From contig CAYWRO010000054.1 of NCBI GenBank assembly GCA_964460345.1, positions 1 through 21,784 on the forward strand: a stretch of 21,784 bases of DNA, given 5' to 3'. Each line of letters opens with the position of its first letter. Position 1 is the stretch's first letter. The notes below the pieces were generated by a model. That model searched no databases. It saw only the letters and a program-made list of their open reading frames with translations, and was not told where the DNA came from. The DNA is from CAYWRO01 sp964460345 (GTDB lineage: Bacteria; Planctomycetota; Phycisphaerae; Phycisphaerales; UBA1924). This document shows positions 6,885 to 13,500 of the stretch, piece by piece. A program made the translations under genes and the position numbers.

Positions 6885-7474
6885 ACGGCGACTTCACCGC
6901 GGCCTCCTCTCACAACGCGCGCAAACGCCTCAAGTGGGAGCCGGCCGCCCTCTTCGTGATCATCACGATCATTGGCATCGCCCTGGTTGCGGGCGGTGAG
7001 CGCACGGACGCCCGCATCGGCCCCTTCCGCGGCGTCATCGAACAGCAGCAGGACGACGGCCAGGATCTCTATCGCATCCGCTTTCGCAATGGTGCGACGA
7101 CGGACTGGCTCACCCCCGCCCAACTCGTCGGAGAAGACAACGTCGTTGAGCTGCGCGCACAGCGCGATCACGCCGTCTTTCAGTTCTTCAACATCACCTC
7201 ATGGTGGGCGCTCAGTTGGGTCGTCATCGGCCTGGTCGGGCAGATCGTCTTCATGGGCCGCATGGTGGTGCAGTGGATCGTCTCCGAGCGGCGGCGTGAG
7301 TCCGTCGTCCCGCCGATTTTCTGGTATCTCTCCCTCGCAGGCGGGGTGATGCTCTTCACCTACTTCGTGTGGCGACAGGACATCGTCGGCGTTCTTGGGC
7401 AAACCTCCGGCGTCGCCATTTACCTCCGGAACATTCGGCTTATCGCCAAGCAGCGACGCAAGCAGCAGGCGTAG
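6881..7474 (+). CDS. LAB_N (lipid A biosynthesis N-terminal) domain membrane protein
   Basis: A 197-aa membrane protein. Residues 22-38 form a first transmembrane helix and a soluble segment of about 60 residues follows. Residues 104-190 carry the LAB_N domain: WWALSWVVIGLVGQIVFMGR, VQWIVSERRRESVVPPIFWY, GGVMLFTYFVWRQDIVGVLG and YLRNIRLI. This domain was named from lipid-A-disaccharide synthase fusions and is often found stand-alone beside GT2 enzymes and lipid-linked sugar pathways; its fold is related to PQ-loop transporters. Coupling to the upstream glycosyltransferase through ATGA (6881-6884) supports a joint function, inferred to be modification or movement of a lipid-linked sugar. No LpxB catalytic domain follows. 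Confidence 0.9.
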   Translation: MNGDFTAASSHNARKRLKWEPAALFVIITIIGIALVAGGERTDARIGPFRGVIEQQQDDGQDLYRIRFRNGATTDWLTPAQLVGEDNVVELRAQRDHAVFQFFNITSWWALSWVVIGLVGQIVFMGRMVVQWIVSERRRESVVPPIFWYLSLAGGVMLFTYFVWRQDIVGVLGQTSGVAIYLRNIRLIAKQRRKQQA

Positions 7475-7571
7475 CGAAGCTGGGCATTCAGCCCGACACG
7501 GCCCTGGCCGCTTGCGAGGAATCTCAAGGCCCCACTCCCATCGGCCCGATGCAGACCCAAACACTTGTCCG

Positions 7572-7598
7572 GGGGGATCGCCTGACAAATCATCCCCC
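7572..7598 (+). promoter_or_regulatory. Hairpin abutting a start codon
   Basis: GGGGGAT (7572-7578) pairs with ATCCCCC (7592-7598) around a 13-base loop, and the ATG of the next gene follows immediately. The only Shine-Dalgarno-like G-rich sequence is in the 5' arm, so the stem could limit initiation. It may also be chance in GC-rich DNA. Confidence 0.4.
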
Positions 7599-8213
7599 AT
7601 GCGAGTTCTCCTCGACGATCAAGCCGTTTCCCTTGAGGTCCCGACCTTCGCCGCCGCGATGGATGCTGGACGACGCGAAGCCGAACGCCGCGGCCGCGTG
7701 CTGGTCGAGGTCCAGGTTGACGGACGCCCGGCTCCTGAAGCCTGGCTCGATGCGCCCGAGTCCGAAGACTGCCGCGCCGCCGAGGTCCGGTTGGTTTCCG
7801 CCGACCCGGTTTCCCTCGTCCAGGTCACGCTTCAGGAGGTAGCCGACGCGCTGGAGGCCTCGCGCAGTTCCCAGAAGCGGGCCGCCGAGTTGATCCAGGA
7901 GGACCGGCTCGATGAGGCCATGGAGCCCCTCTCCCAGGCCGTCAGCGCGTGGGCCAGTGTCCACCAGGGTGTCTCCAATGGCGCGGCCCTCCTGGGGCTG
8001 GACACCGCCGCACTGACCGCTGTCACCGGCGAGCCGATCGGCGCCATGATTGAAGATCTCGCCGCCCAGTTACGGAGCCTCAAACTCGCCATCGCCGGCG
8101 AGGATTGGACCACCGTCGCCGACGTTCTCGGCTACGACATGGATGACCGGTGCATATCGTGGGCCCGGGCAATACGAAGCCTGGCTGCGAACATTGGTCA
8201 GGGGCGGGGCTGA
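7599..8213 (+). CDS. Hypothetical protein, helical
   Basis: I do not recognise this 204-aa protein. From ATG 7599 it begins MRVLLDDQAVSLEVPTFAAAM, with a predicted beta-rich N-terminal part to about residue 80 (RVLVEVQVDG, AEVRLVSADP) and a helical remainder (VADALEASRSSQKRAAELIQ, LSQAVSAWASVHQGV, IEDLAAQLRSLKLAI). It has no signal peptide or membrane segment and is acidic overall. The next gene starts 13 bases later on the same strand, so the two are probably co-transcribed. I have seen similar short cytoplasmic proteins only as uncharacterised planctomycete entries. The frame is open further upstream to 7395, but that part overlaps the LAB_N gene and is not credible coding sequence. Confidence 0.7.
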   Translation: MRVLLDDQAVSLEVPTFAAAMDAGRREAERRGRVLVEVQVDGRPAPEAWLDAPESEDCRAAEVRLVSADPVSLVQVTLQEVADALEASRSSQKRAAELIQEDRLDEAMEPLSQAVSAWASVHQGVSNGAALLGLDTAALTAVTGEPIGAMIEDLAAQLRSLKLAIAGEDWTTVADVLGYDMDDRCISWARAIRSLAANIGQGRG

Positions 8214-8219
8214 GGAGGG
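8213..8219 (+). promoter_or_regulatory. Shine-Dalgarno deciding a TTG start
   Basis: AGGAGGG at 8213-8219 overlaps the TGA of the upstream gene and lies seven bases before TTG 8227. It is the best ribosome binding site in this part of the window and is the reason for calling a separate gene rather than a frameshift. Confidence 0.75.
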
Positions 8220-8226
8220 CTGCTCT

Positions 8227-8925
8227 TTGGCGCGTCCCCGCTCGGACAAGAGCGTACAGGCAATCGCTTCATCCCTGGAGAAGGCCGAGCAGGCGCTCGC
8301 CGCCGGCGAACCGTTCGCTGCGCAGGCCGTAGCGTCGGAGGCCGTCCGCCTGAGTCATCAGACGCGAGATTTCGGACGCATGGCGAGGGCCGTGGAGCTT
8401 CTGGGTGCGGCTCGCCAGGATATCCAGCGTGCCGCGACGAAGAGCCGGCGCGTCACCATCATCGAGGACGAAGTGCCGGGCGGGGCGGAGATCAAGCCGG
8501 GGTGCTATCTCGTCCAGCCGCCGCGGGTCGGCGTTGACGGCCGTGCTCTGCGCGAACTCGCCACGGCCGCCGGCGTGCCCGCCGTGGTCATTGTCCGTGA
8601 GCCGACCACACGCACCGGACTCTGGCCGGTCGTCGCCCTCGGCCCCGTCACCATTCGGGCTCGTGTGAAGCCCCCCGCAGGCGGCAAGAGCGCTAAGGCG
8701 GCCCCCAAGCCCACTCCAGCCTGGGTACAGACCGCTATTGAAGCCCTTGCACAAGCCGCCCTCGAGACCGTCCCGGAATCGCCGGCCGCGGCACGCGTCG
8801 ACGCACTGGTGGAACGCCTCGGCTCCATCCCAGAGAGCCCCACGCTTCACGAAGCGCTGCGCGACGCCTGCCTTGCCGCGGCGGACGAGGTCGCCGCCGC
8901 GTCTGGCAAGCCTCTTACCAGCTAG
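8227..8925 (+). CDS. Hypothetical protein with TTG start
   Basis: This 232-aa protein starts at TTG 8227 behind AGGAGGG. The frame is also open upstream inside the previous gene, but that part is a shadow. Residues 8-70 form a charged helical region (SLEKAEQALAAGEPFAAQAV, LLGAARQDIQRAA) resembling a helical hairpin or TPR-like pair. Residues 75-150 look beta-rich (VTIIEDEVPGG, PGCYLVQPPRVGVDGRALRE, VPAVVIVREPTTRTGLWPVV), and a Lys/Pro linker (151-165) leads to a C-terminal helical part. There is no membrane segment or signal peptide. Function is unknown. It probably forms a two-gene unit with the 204-aa protein upstream. Confidence 0.75.
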   Translation: MARPRSDKSVQAIASSLEKAEQALAAGEPFAAQAVASEAVRLSHQTRDFGRMARAVELLGAARQDIQRAATKSRRVTIIEDEVPGGAEIKPGCYLVQPPRVGVDGRALRELATAAGVPAVVIVREPTTRTGLWPVVALGPVTIRARVKPPAGGKSAKAAPKPTPAWVQTAIEALAQAALETVPESPAAARVDALVERLGSIPESPTLHEALRDACLAAADEVAAASGKPLTS

Positions 8926-8952
8926 TTGCTTGGTAGCGCGTCCCCTGTACCG

Positions 8953-9336
8953 CTACCAGTCGCAGCGATACGGTCGCCCGTCTCGGTCGTACGCCCACTT
9001 TGACCGCACGTGCACCGACACGCCGCTGTGATAATGGTGGTGGTGATGGTGCGAGTAGTGGTGATGGTGATACCGCGGCGCATAGCCGTAGCGGTACCCG
9101 CTGTGCCGCGCGTTCTGGTCGCCAATGACGCCCCCAGCGACCGCGCCCGTGATGGCGCCCACTGCAGCGCCCTCGCCGGCGTTGCCGGAGAATGAGCCCA
9201 GCACCAGCCCGGTCACAGCCCCCAGCCCGGCCCCCGTTACAGCCCCCTCACCGGCGTTGGAGCAGCCGGAAAGCCCCGCCAGCGACGCTGTAAGCACCGC
9301 CGCGGCACAGAGGCGAGGGGTTGAACGGCACATCAT
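8953..9336 (-). CDS. Gly-zipper lipoprotein with His-rich tail
   Basis: From ATG 9336, preceded by GAGGAGG at six bases, this 127-aa protein has a signal peptide with lipobox LSGC (Cys25). A glycine-zipper region (about residues 29-76: repeated GxxxG such as GAVTGAGLGAVTGLVLG and GAAVGAITGAVAGGVIG) follows, then a His/Tyr tail (YHHHHYSHHHHHHYH, 11 His) and a short basic C-terminus. Gly-zipper lipoproteins of the SlyB/YMGG type sit in the outer membrane and contribute to envelope integrity. The His cluster suggests metal binding in the periplasm, which is inference. Two Met codons are adjacent at the start; either could initiate. It ends 27 bases from the convergent gene at 8925. Confidence 0.85.
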   Translation of the reverse strand: MMCRSTPRLCAAAVLTASLAGLSGCSNAGEGAVTGAGLGAVTGLVLGSFSGNAGEGAAVGAITGAVAGGVIGDQNARHSGYRYGYAPRYHHHHYSHHHHHHYHSGVSVHVRSKWAYDRDGRPYRCDW

Positions 9337-9459
9337 CGAACACCTCCTCAAACAGAGTTTGCAATTGCTAACGACGGCGGCCAGCGAATTGTTCCCACTC
9401 TCTCCTTCTTTATTCCGCCTGTGCCGCCCGAACCTGACCTCCGCCCGTCTCTGGGGCGG

Positions 9460-10203
9460 TCAGTTCCACCAGCAGCCATTGGGGCAGTCCTCGAACCGCT
9501 GGGGCTGGGCCCGCTTCAGGAGCCGTGAAAGCGATTCCATTTCGGCTTCCAGGATTTCCGCCCGCTGTTCCGCTCGCTGGCTTGCCAGCAGCCGGTAGCG
9601 GACCTCCGGGTCGGTGATGAACGACAGCGTGACCAGTTCGAGCACCGCCGTCACCGGGATTTCCGAGTCGCGGACGTGCTGGACGATCGCATCGACGTCC
9701 TTCAGGTCCGTCAGCGGGTCGGTTTCCAGCATGCCGGCGATCCTTTCCCGGTGGATCGACAGTTCATCGTCGTCATCGTCCTCGCCGACGTCCGTCGGTT
9801 CCAGCATCACCTCGCGATAGAGCCGCGGCGGCGTTGTGGGGCCTGCTTCGTCCAGTTCGAGCGGGCCACGCGGCACTTCTTCGATGATTTTCGCCCGGCA
9901 GACGCCCTGCAGCACCACATTGTAACGTCCATCGGGGTACCGATGGTGGTGCACGATCTGCGTGACGCACACCGCCGGGCGCACGGGGGGGGATCCATGG
10001 TACTGCTGCTTCCAGGAATCTCCCTCGAAGACCGCCATCGCGATCTGGCCGGCCCCGTCGAGGACATCTTCGATCATCTGGACGTACCGATCCTCGAAGA
10101 TGTGCACCGCGTGCACGCCGTGCGGCATGAGGATGACGCGATCCAGCGGAAACAGCGGCATCGGCTTGGCGAAATTGACCCGGATGGTGACGCCGTCGGC
10201 CAT
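9460..10203 (-). CDS. Stand-alone LON substrate-binding (N-terminal) domain protein
   Basis: This 247-aa protein carries the Lon N-terminal, PUA-like domain (PF02190 type) at about residues 12-215: MPLFPLDRVILMPHGVHAVH, HIFEDRYVQMIEDVL, GRYNVVLQGVCRAKIIEE and the helical ITDPEVRYRLLASQ part. There is no AAA+ or protease domain, so this is the short stand-alone form found in many bacteria, whose exact role is not settled (a proposed adaptor or regulator). An acidic run EDDDDDE lies near residues 162-168 and the protein ends CPNGCWWN. ATG 10203 was preferred over the frame's further upstream ATG at 10236 because the domain starts soon after it and because a good -10 hexamer lies immediately upstream. 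Confidence 0.9.
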   Translation of the reverse strand: MADGVTIRVNFAKPMPLFPLDRVILMPHGVHAVHIFEDRYVQMIEDVLDGAGQIAMAVFEGDSWKQQYHGSPPVRPAVCVTQIVHHHRYPDGRYNVVLQGVCRAKIIEEVPRGPLELDEAGPTTPPRLYREVMLEPTDVGEDDDDDELSIHRERIAGMLETDPLTDLKDVDAIVQHVRDSEIPVTAVLELVTLSFITDPEVRYRLLASQRAEQRAEILEAEMESLSRLLKRAQPQRFEDCPNGCWWN

Positions 10204-10209
10204 ATCTTT

Positions 10210-10238
10210 ATTGTAGTGTCCGCGTGCGGAAGCCACAA
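10210..10238 (-). promoter_or_regulatory. Promoter-like pair placing the start at or near the ATG of the LON-domain gene
   Basis: On the minus strand TTGTGG (10238-10233) and TACAAT (10215-10210) are 17 bases apart. The -10 matches the consensus at five of six positions. Transcription would start at about 10203, which is the A of the proposed ATG, so the mRNA may be leaderless; no good Shine-Dalgarno precedes this ATG. Confidence 0.5.
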
Positions 10239-10305
10239 GATGCAGGGGCAGACATCAGAGACGCGACCGTCAGGGAGCGTTCGGCACTGAATGCCGCGCC
10301 AGCGG

Positions 10306-11313
10306 TCACTCCCCGAGCGGATCCGGCCGGAAGAGCTTCGTCCCGAGCGCCCACTGGTGCTGGGTGAAGTTGCCGCCGAGGTTTTCGGCGTCCATGTCCG
10401 GCCGCGCGGCGGACATGGCGATCTCGGTCTTCGCATCCAGGTTATCGAGCAGCGCCACCATGATCGCTTCCGGCGTGGAGGGCGGCTTGGCGGCCCCGAA
10501 CTCCGCCTTGTCGTGATGGCTGAGGATGATGTGCTGCAAAACAGTCACAAAACTTTTCGGCAAGCGCATCCCTTGTGTCCGCATCACCTGCTGGGCCTTG
10601 TCGTGGAGCATGATTGCGCCCTCGACGATGTGCCCGATGAGCTGCCCGCGATCCGAATACGAGAACGTCCGGTCGTAGACCAGCTCTCTCGTCTTGCCGA
10701 GGTCGTGCAGAAACAGCCCGAGCATCACGATGTCGCGGTTGATCTGCGGGTACAGCGGGCAGATCGCCGCGGCCACCTTCACGAGCTGCAAGGTGTGCTC
10801 GAGCAACCCCCCCAGATACGCGTGATGCATCGCCTTGGCCGCCGGAGCCTGCTTGAAGGCCTCCATCAAGGGCTCATCCTCAAGATAAGCCCGCGCCACC
10901 GCCCGCGCAGCAGGATGCTCCAATGTATCAAGCAGCGCCACCAGCTCCGCGAACATCTCTTCCGGCGGCCGCTCGGCCACGGGCAGCAGCTCGCGCAGCA
11001 TCTCCGGCGACGGCTCGACCGGCTCGATCGTGTGGATGATGACCTGCATCTCCCCCTGGTACGGCTGCGTCTCCCCGCTGAGCTCGACGAACCCATCGAC
11101 GGGCAGACGCCGGAAGTGCCCGTGCTCAATCGACCACATTCTGCCCGGCACCATCCCCGTGCGGTCCCCGATGAGGCATTTCAAAAACGGCTTGTCCTGC
11201 TTGGTGCGCCCAAGCTGGGCATTGGAGATCGCAAAGACCCCGTTGATGAAGCAGGAGGGCTGAAACTGCTTGACGTAAATTCGCCCGTTGCTGGTACCTG
11301 AAATCTCGCTCAT
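10306..11313 (-). CDS. YhaM-like 3'-5' exoribonuclease (OB fold + HD domain)
   Basis: From ATG 11313 (GGGAG three to eight bases upstream) this is a 335-aa cytoplasmic protein. Residues about 12-98 form an OB-fold nucleic-acid binding domain (GVFAISNAQLGRTKQDKPFL, VELSGETQPYQGEMQVII). Residues about 160-300 form an HD metal-dependent phosphohydrolase domain with LLEHT (H173), FLHDLGK (H203, D204), GHIVEG (H228), SHHDK (H266, H267) and LLDNLDAK (D290, D293). The order and length match B. subtilis YhaM, which degrades RNA and single-stranded DNA from the 3' end. The frame runs on upstream through a 21-bp tandem repeat, but translation of the repeat is not conserved protein and is excluded. Confidence 0.92.
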   Translation of the reverse strand: MSEISGTSNGRIYVKQFQPSCFINGVFAISNAQLGRTKQDKPFLKCLIGDRTGMVPGRMWSIEHGHFRRLPVDGFVELSGETQPYQGEMQVIIHTIEPVEPSPEMLRELLPVAERPPEEMFAELVALLDTLEHPAARAVARAYLEDEPLMEAFKQAPAAKAMHHAYLGGLLEHTLQLVKVAAAICPLYPQINRDIVMLGLFLHDLGKTRELVYDRTFSYSDRGQLIGHIVEGAIMLHDKAQQVMRTQGMRLPKSFVTVLQHIILSHHDKAEFGAAKPPSTPEAIMVALLDNLDAKTEIAMSAARPDMDAENLGGNFTQHQWALGTKLFRPDPLGE

Positions 11314-11361
11314 CGGCTCCCTTTGGCTCGCGTGGTCGTTGGGGGAATGATAGGCGGGGGC

Positions 11362-11499
11362 GAAATGCTCAGTGCGGGGGAGGAAGTGCTCAGTGCGGGG
11401 CAGGAAGTGCTCAGTGCGGGGCAGGAAGTGCTCAGTGCGGGGCAGGAAGTGCTGAGTGCGGGGCAGGAAGTGCTGAGTGCTGCGTACTGAGTGCTGAGT
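11362..11499. repeat. 21-bp tandem repeat array (GAAGTGCTCAGTGCGGGGCAG)
   Basis: Five in-phase 21-bp units begin at 11362, 11383, 11404, 11425 and 11446, and a sixth at 11467 decays into GTGCTGAGTGCTGCGTACTGAGTGCTGAG. Units differ at only one to three bases. The CAGTGC/GAGTGC core also makes up the separate repeat at 13308-13380. The array lies 49-186 bases upstream of the YhaM-like gene, within its probable regulatory region. Confidence 0.9.
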
Positions 11500-11527
11500 T
11501 CCGCGCGCCGGGGCCCGCACCGGAACA

Positions 11528-11557
11528 CATGCCCCCGCGCTCCTCCGCGCGGGCATG
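11528..11557. repeat. REP-like palindrome CATGCCC...GGGCATG
   Basis: CATGCCC (11528-11534) pairs with GGGCATG (11551-11557) and GCGC (11537-11540) with GCGC (11547-11550), with a CC bulge and a TCCTCC loop. It lies about 11 bases after the stop of the double zinc-ribbon gene and could also stall transcription. Related copies are at 12431-12460 and 16402-16431. Confidence 0.75.
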
Positions 11558-11568
11558 ACAAGCCCCCC

Positions 11569-12372
11569 TCACCCCTTCTTCGCCTTCCCCGGCAGCACCC
11601 ACGCCGCCCCGCATTCCGGGCAGACGGTCGCGTTGTCCTCCTCGGGCGGGACGTTGTCGAGGATGTAGAGGCATTGCGGGCACTCACCGCGGCTGAGGCG
11701 GGTCGGTGCGAGGCGATGGAAGTGCTCGCGCTGCCCGATCCGCGCCAAGACAATGACGATGAGCGCAGATAGCGGCGCCATCCAGAACAGTGCAAAGGGA
11801 TGGTCCACCAGCAAGGCGCGCATAAACCCCGCGAACGCGACGAGGCCCACCGCCATGCTGCCGCGCCACAGCCACCATGCCCACGGCGTCGGCGCGAGCT
11901 TCACGGGCAGGCGCCGATCGTCCCAGCCTTTGTATCCAGCGCCCTTCTTCCAGCGTTTGCCGTCGCCGCGGTGCGGCGCTTTTCTACCCTCGCGCATCGC
12001 CACCGCCACGCCAAGCTTCCACGCCGCCCCGCATTCCGGGCAGACGATGGCGTTGTCCTCTTCGCGCCGGCCGCTGTCGATCTCGTAGAGGCACTGCGGG
12101 CACTGGCCTTTCGCCATGCGATCTGCGATGAGGAATCCGAACCGCTCAGACCGCAGACCGAGCGCTGCAAGCAGCATGATCGTCATGAGGACCGGCACGG
12201 CGACCACCGCGAACTCGCCCTGATCGAACGCGACGGGCAGGAGAAGCGACCACGCGGCCACGTTGGCGACCGCAAGGAACGCCAGCGACGCCCGGCGTCC
12301 CCGCCGCGACGGCGCAAGCTTCACCGGCCGATCCCGATCGTCCCAACCGTAATAGGCGTTCGGCCAGTACAT
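11569..12372 (-). CDS. Double-unit membrane zinc-ribbon protein (fused duplicates)
   Basis: The 267-aa product consists of two homologous units offset by 140 residues. Each has a YxGWDDRxxPVKLAP start (residues 8-21 and 148-161), two hydrophobic segments (about 28-72 and 168-212), a basic linker, and a zinc ribbon: Cys91, 94, 111, 114 in unit 1 and Cys231, 234, 251, 254 in unit 2 (CPQCLY...EEDNA..VCPECGAAW). A basic spacer KAPHRGDGKRWKK joins them. Unit 2 is closer to the next gene upstream (12472-12855) than to unit 1, including an identical AAWVLPGKAKKG end. It is probably an inner-membrane protein with cytoplasmic metal sites; function is unknown. Confidence 0.85.
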   Translation of the reverse strand: MYWPNAYYGWDDRDRPVKLAPSRRGRRASLAFLAVANVAAWSLLLPVAFDQGEFAVVAVPVLMTIMLLAALGLRSERFGFLIADRMAKGQCPQCLYEIDSGRREEDNAIVCPECGAAWKLGVAVAMREGRKAPHRGDGKRWKKGAGYKGWDDRRLPVKLAPTPWAWWLWRGSMAVGLVAFAGFMRALLVDHPFALFWMAPLSALIVIVLARIGQREHFHRLAPTRLSRGECPQCLYILDNVPPEEDNATVCPECGAAWVLPGKAKKG

Positions 12373-12430
12373 GCGCTCAACAGTGTACCGCCGCAGCAGC
12401 GTGCATCCCCTTTACACCCGAACCGGAACG

Positions 12431-12460
12431 CATGCCCCCGCGCTCCTCCGCGCCGGCACG
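12431..12460. repeat. Degenerate copy of the CATGCCC REP-like palindrome
   Basis: CATGCCCCCGCGCTCCTCCG followed by CGCCGGCACG matches the element at 11528-11557 with two changes in the right arm. It occupies the same position, just after the stop of a zinc-ribbon gene, so it was probably duplicated together with the gene. Confidence 0.7.
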
Positions 12461-12471
12461 ACAAGCCCCGC

Positions 12472-12855
12472 TCACCCCTTCTTCGCCTTGCCGGGCAGCA
12501 CCCACGCCGCGCCGCATTCCGGGCAGACCGTGGCGTTGTCCTCTTCACGATCCAGGTTGTCGAGGCGGTAGAAGCATTGCGGGCACAGACCCAGCGTGAG
12601 CCGCGTCGGCACAAGCCGGTCGAATCGCTCGTGCAGTCCGACTCCAATCGAAACGGCCATCACCACCAGGAACATCGGCGTGGTCACCTTGGGCGTGATC
12701 CAGTATCCCGTATACATCGCGATCACGGAGAGCGCAAGGAGCGCCAGCATGACCGCCATGCTGCCGCGATAGAGCCAGGGCGCCCACCACGTCGGCGCGA
12801 GCCCCACAGGAAGCCGCCGATCGTCCCAGCCGCGATATGGACTCGGCCATTTCAT
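12472..12855 (-). CDS. Single-unit membrane zinc-ribbon protein
   Basis: This 127-aa protein is one unit of the same family as its neighbours. It has YRGWDDRRLPVGLAP at residues 7-21, two hydrophobic segments (about 28-50 and 58-74), HERFDRLVPTRL, and a zinc ribbon with Cys91, 94, 111 and 114, ending AAWVLPGKAKKG exactly as in unit 2 of the double protein. It starts 12 bases after the stop of the gene at 12868. The leader GGTTAGGATG-N9-ATG contains that stop and is shared with the leader of the gene at 13275. No partner or substrate can be assigned. Confidence 0.85.
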   Translation of the reverse strand: MKWPSPYRGWDDRRLPVGLAPTWWAPWLYRGSMAVMLALLALSVIAMYTGYWITPKVTTPMFLVVMAVSIGVGLHERFDRLVPTRLTLGLCPQCFYRLDNLDREEDNATVCPECGAAWVLPGKAKKG

Positions 12856-12867
12856 GCGCAGAACATC

Positions 12868-13275
12868 CTAACCGCCCGCCCCTTCGCCGCCGCTCACCAC
12901 CCCCGCCGCCCCCCCCACCCGCCACGCCGCCCCGCACTCCGGGCAGATGGTGCAGCCGTCCTCCTCCGGGCGCAAGCTTTGCAGGCCGTACCGGCAGTTT
13001 GGACAGAAGCCGCTCGCGAGTCGCGCCGCCACCTCGGCATCCGAGAGGCCGTGTTTCTCGACGACCGCCAGGACGAGCAGCAGGCCGAAGACGAGGGGGA
13101 TCGCGCAGACCGACACGCACGACCCCGGCGGCGCGAGGTCGAAGATCAGGGCCGCCGGCGTCCCCAGAACCGCCGCGACCAGCACCCACAGGAGCGCGGT
13201 GCGCCACATCGGCGAGCGCAGCCGCACGGGCCGCCCCCGCGCATCGACGTTGTCAGAGAGAGATACCCCGTTCAT
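12868..13275 (-). CDS. Single-unit membrane zinc-ribbon protein, divergent copy
   Basis: A 135-aa protein, the most divergent and first-transcribed member of the array. Residues 10-19 (VDARGRPVRL) replace the GWDDR start. Two hydrophobic segments follow (about 25-46 and 53-72), then an alpha-helical linker and a zinc ribbon whose Cys91, 94, 111 and 114 fall at exactly the same residue numbers as in the 127-aa copy and in unit 1 of the double copy (CPNCRY...CPECGAAW). It ends with a Gly-rich tail. Two extra Cys (53 and 57) lie between the membrane segments. Function is unknown. The constant ligand numbering through divergence indicates selection on overall architecture. Confidence 0.82.
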   Translation of the reverse strand: MNGVSLSDNVDARGRPVRLRSPMWRTALLWVLVAAVLGTPAALIFDLAPPGSCVSVCAIPLVFGLLLVLAVVEKHGLSDAEVAARLASGFCPNCRYGLQSLRPEEDGCTICPECGAAWRVGGAAGVVSGGEGAGG

Positions 13276-13307
13276 GCGCGGACCATCCTAACCGCGCCGC
13301 CTTCCCG

Positions 13308-13380
13308 CAGCACTCAGCACCCAGCACTCAGCACTCCCCACTCCTCTCTCAGCACTCAGCACCCAGCACTCAGCACTCCC
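13308..13380. repeat. AGCACTCAGCACCC repeat block
   Basis: Two copies of a roughly 30-bp string built from CAGCACTCAGCACCCAGCAC plus TCAGCACTCCC, separated by CACTCCTCTCT, at about 13308-13338 and 13350-13380. The 7-8-bp unit (AGCACTC / AGCACCC) is the complement of the GAGTGCT core of the 21-bp array at 11362. It sits between the terminator at 13384 and the leader of the zinc-ribbon gene at 13275. Confidence 0.85.
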
Positions 13381-13383
13381 AAC

Positions 13384-13414
13384 AAAAAGAGGCCCCGCCG
13401 CTCCCGGCGAGGCC
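13384..13414 (-). terminator. Intrinsic terminator downstream of the FnIII gene
   Basis: On the minus strand GGCCTCGCC (13414-13406) pairs with GGCGGGGCC (13399-13391), with one U-G pair and a 6-base loop, and is followed by TCTTTTTGTT. The stem is fully paired only as minus-strand RNA, which fixes the direction. It ends the transcript of 15229-13501. Confidence 0.85.
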
Positions 13415-13500
13415 CCGAACAGGCTCTCTTTGCAGCGCTTCCCGCGCTCAATCCTCCGGGCGCGCTCCGCGCCCGCCGCGCTCTCCGCGGTGAATCTTGC

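Noticed and set aside
6881..7474. Truncated lpxB (lipid-A-disaccharide synthase)
   Set aside because: Only the LAB_N domain is present, with a clean start and stop; stand-alone LAB_N proteins are a known form, so no truncation needs to be invoked.
7599..8925. A single gene broken by a frameshift
   Set aside because: The downstream frame has its own TTG start seven bases after AGGAGGG, and the upstream protein ends naturally, so two genes explain the sequence better.
10291..11301. A 336-codon open frame on the plus strand
   Set aside because: Antisense to the YhaM-like gene, with low-complexity Arg/His composition and no recognisable domain.
11314..11556. An N-terminal extension of the YhaM-like protein through the 21-bp repeat
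   Set aside because: The frame is open only because 21 is a multiple of three; the OB fold begins soon after the ATG at 11313, which has its own ribosome binding site.
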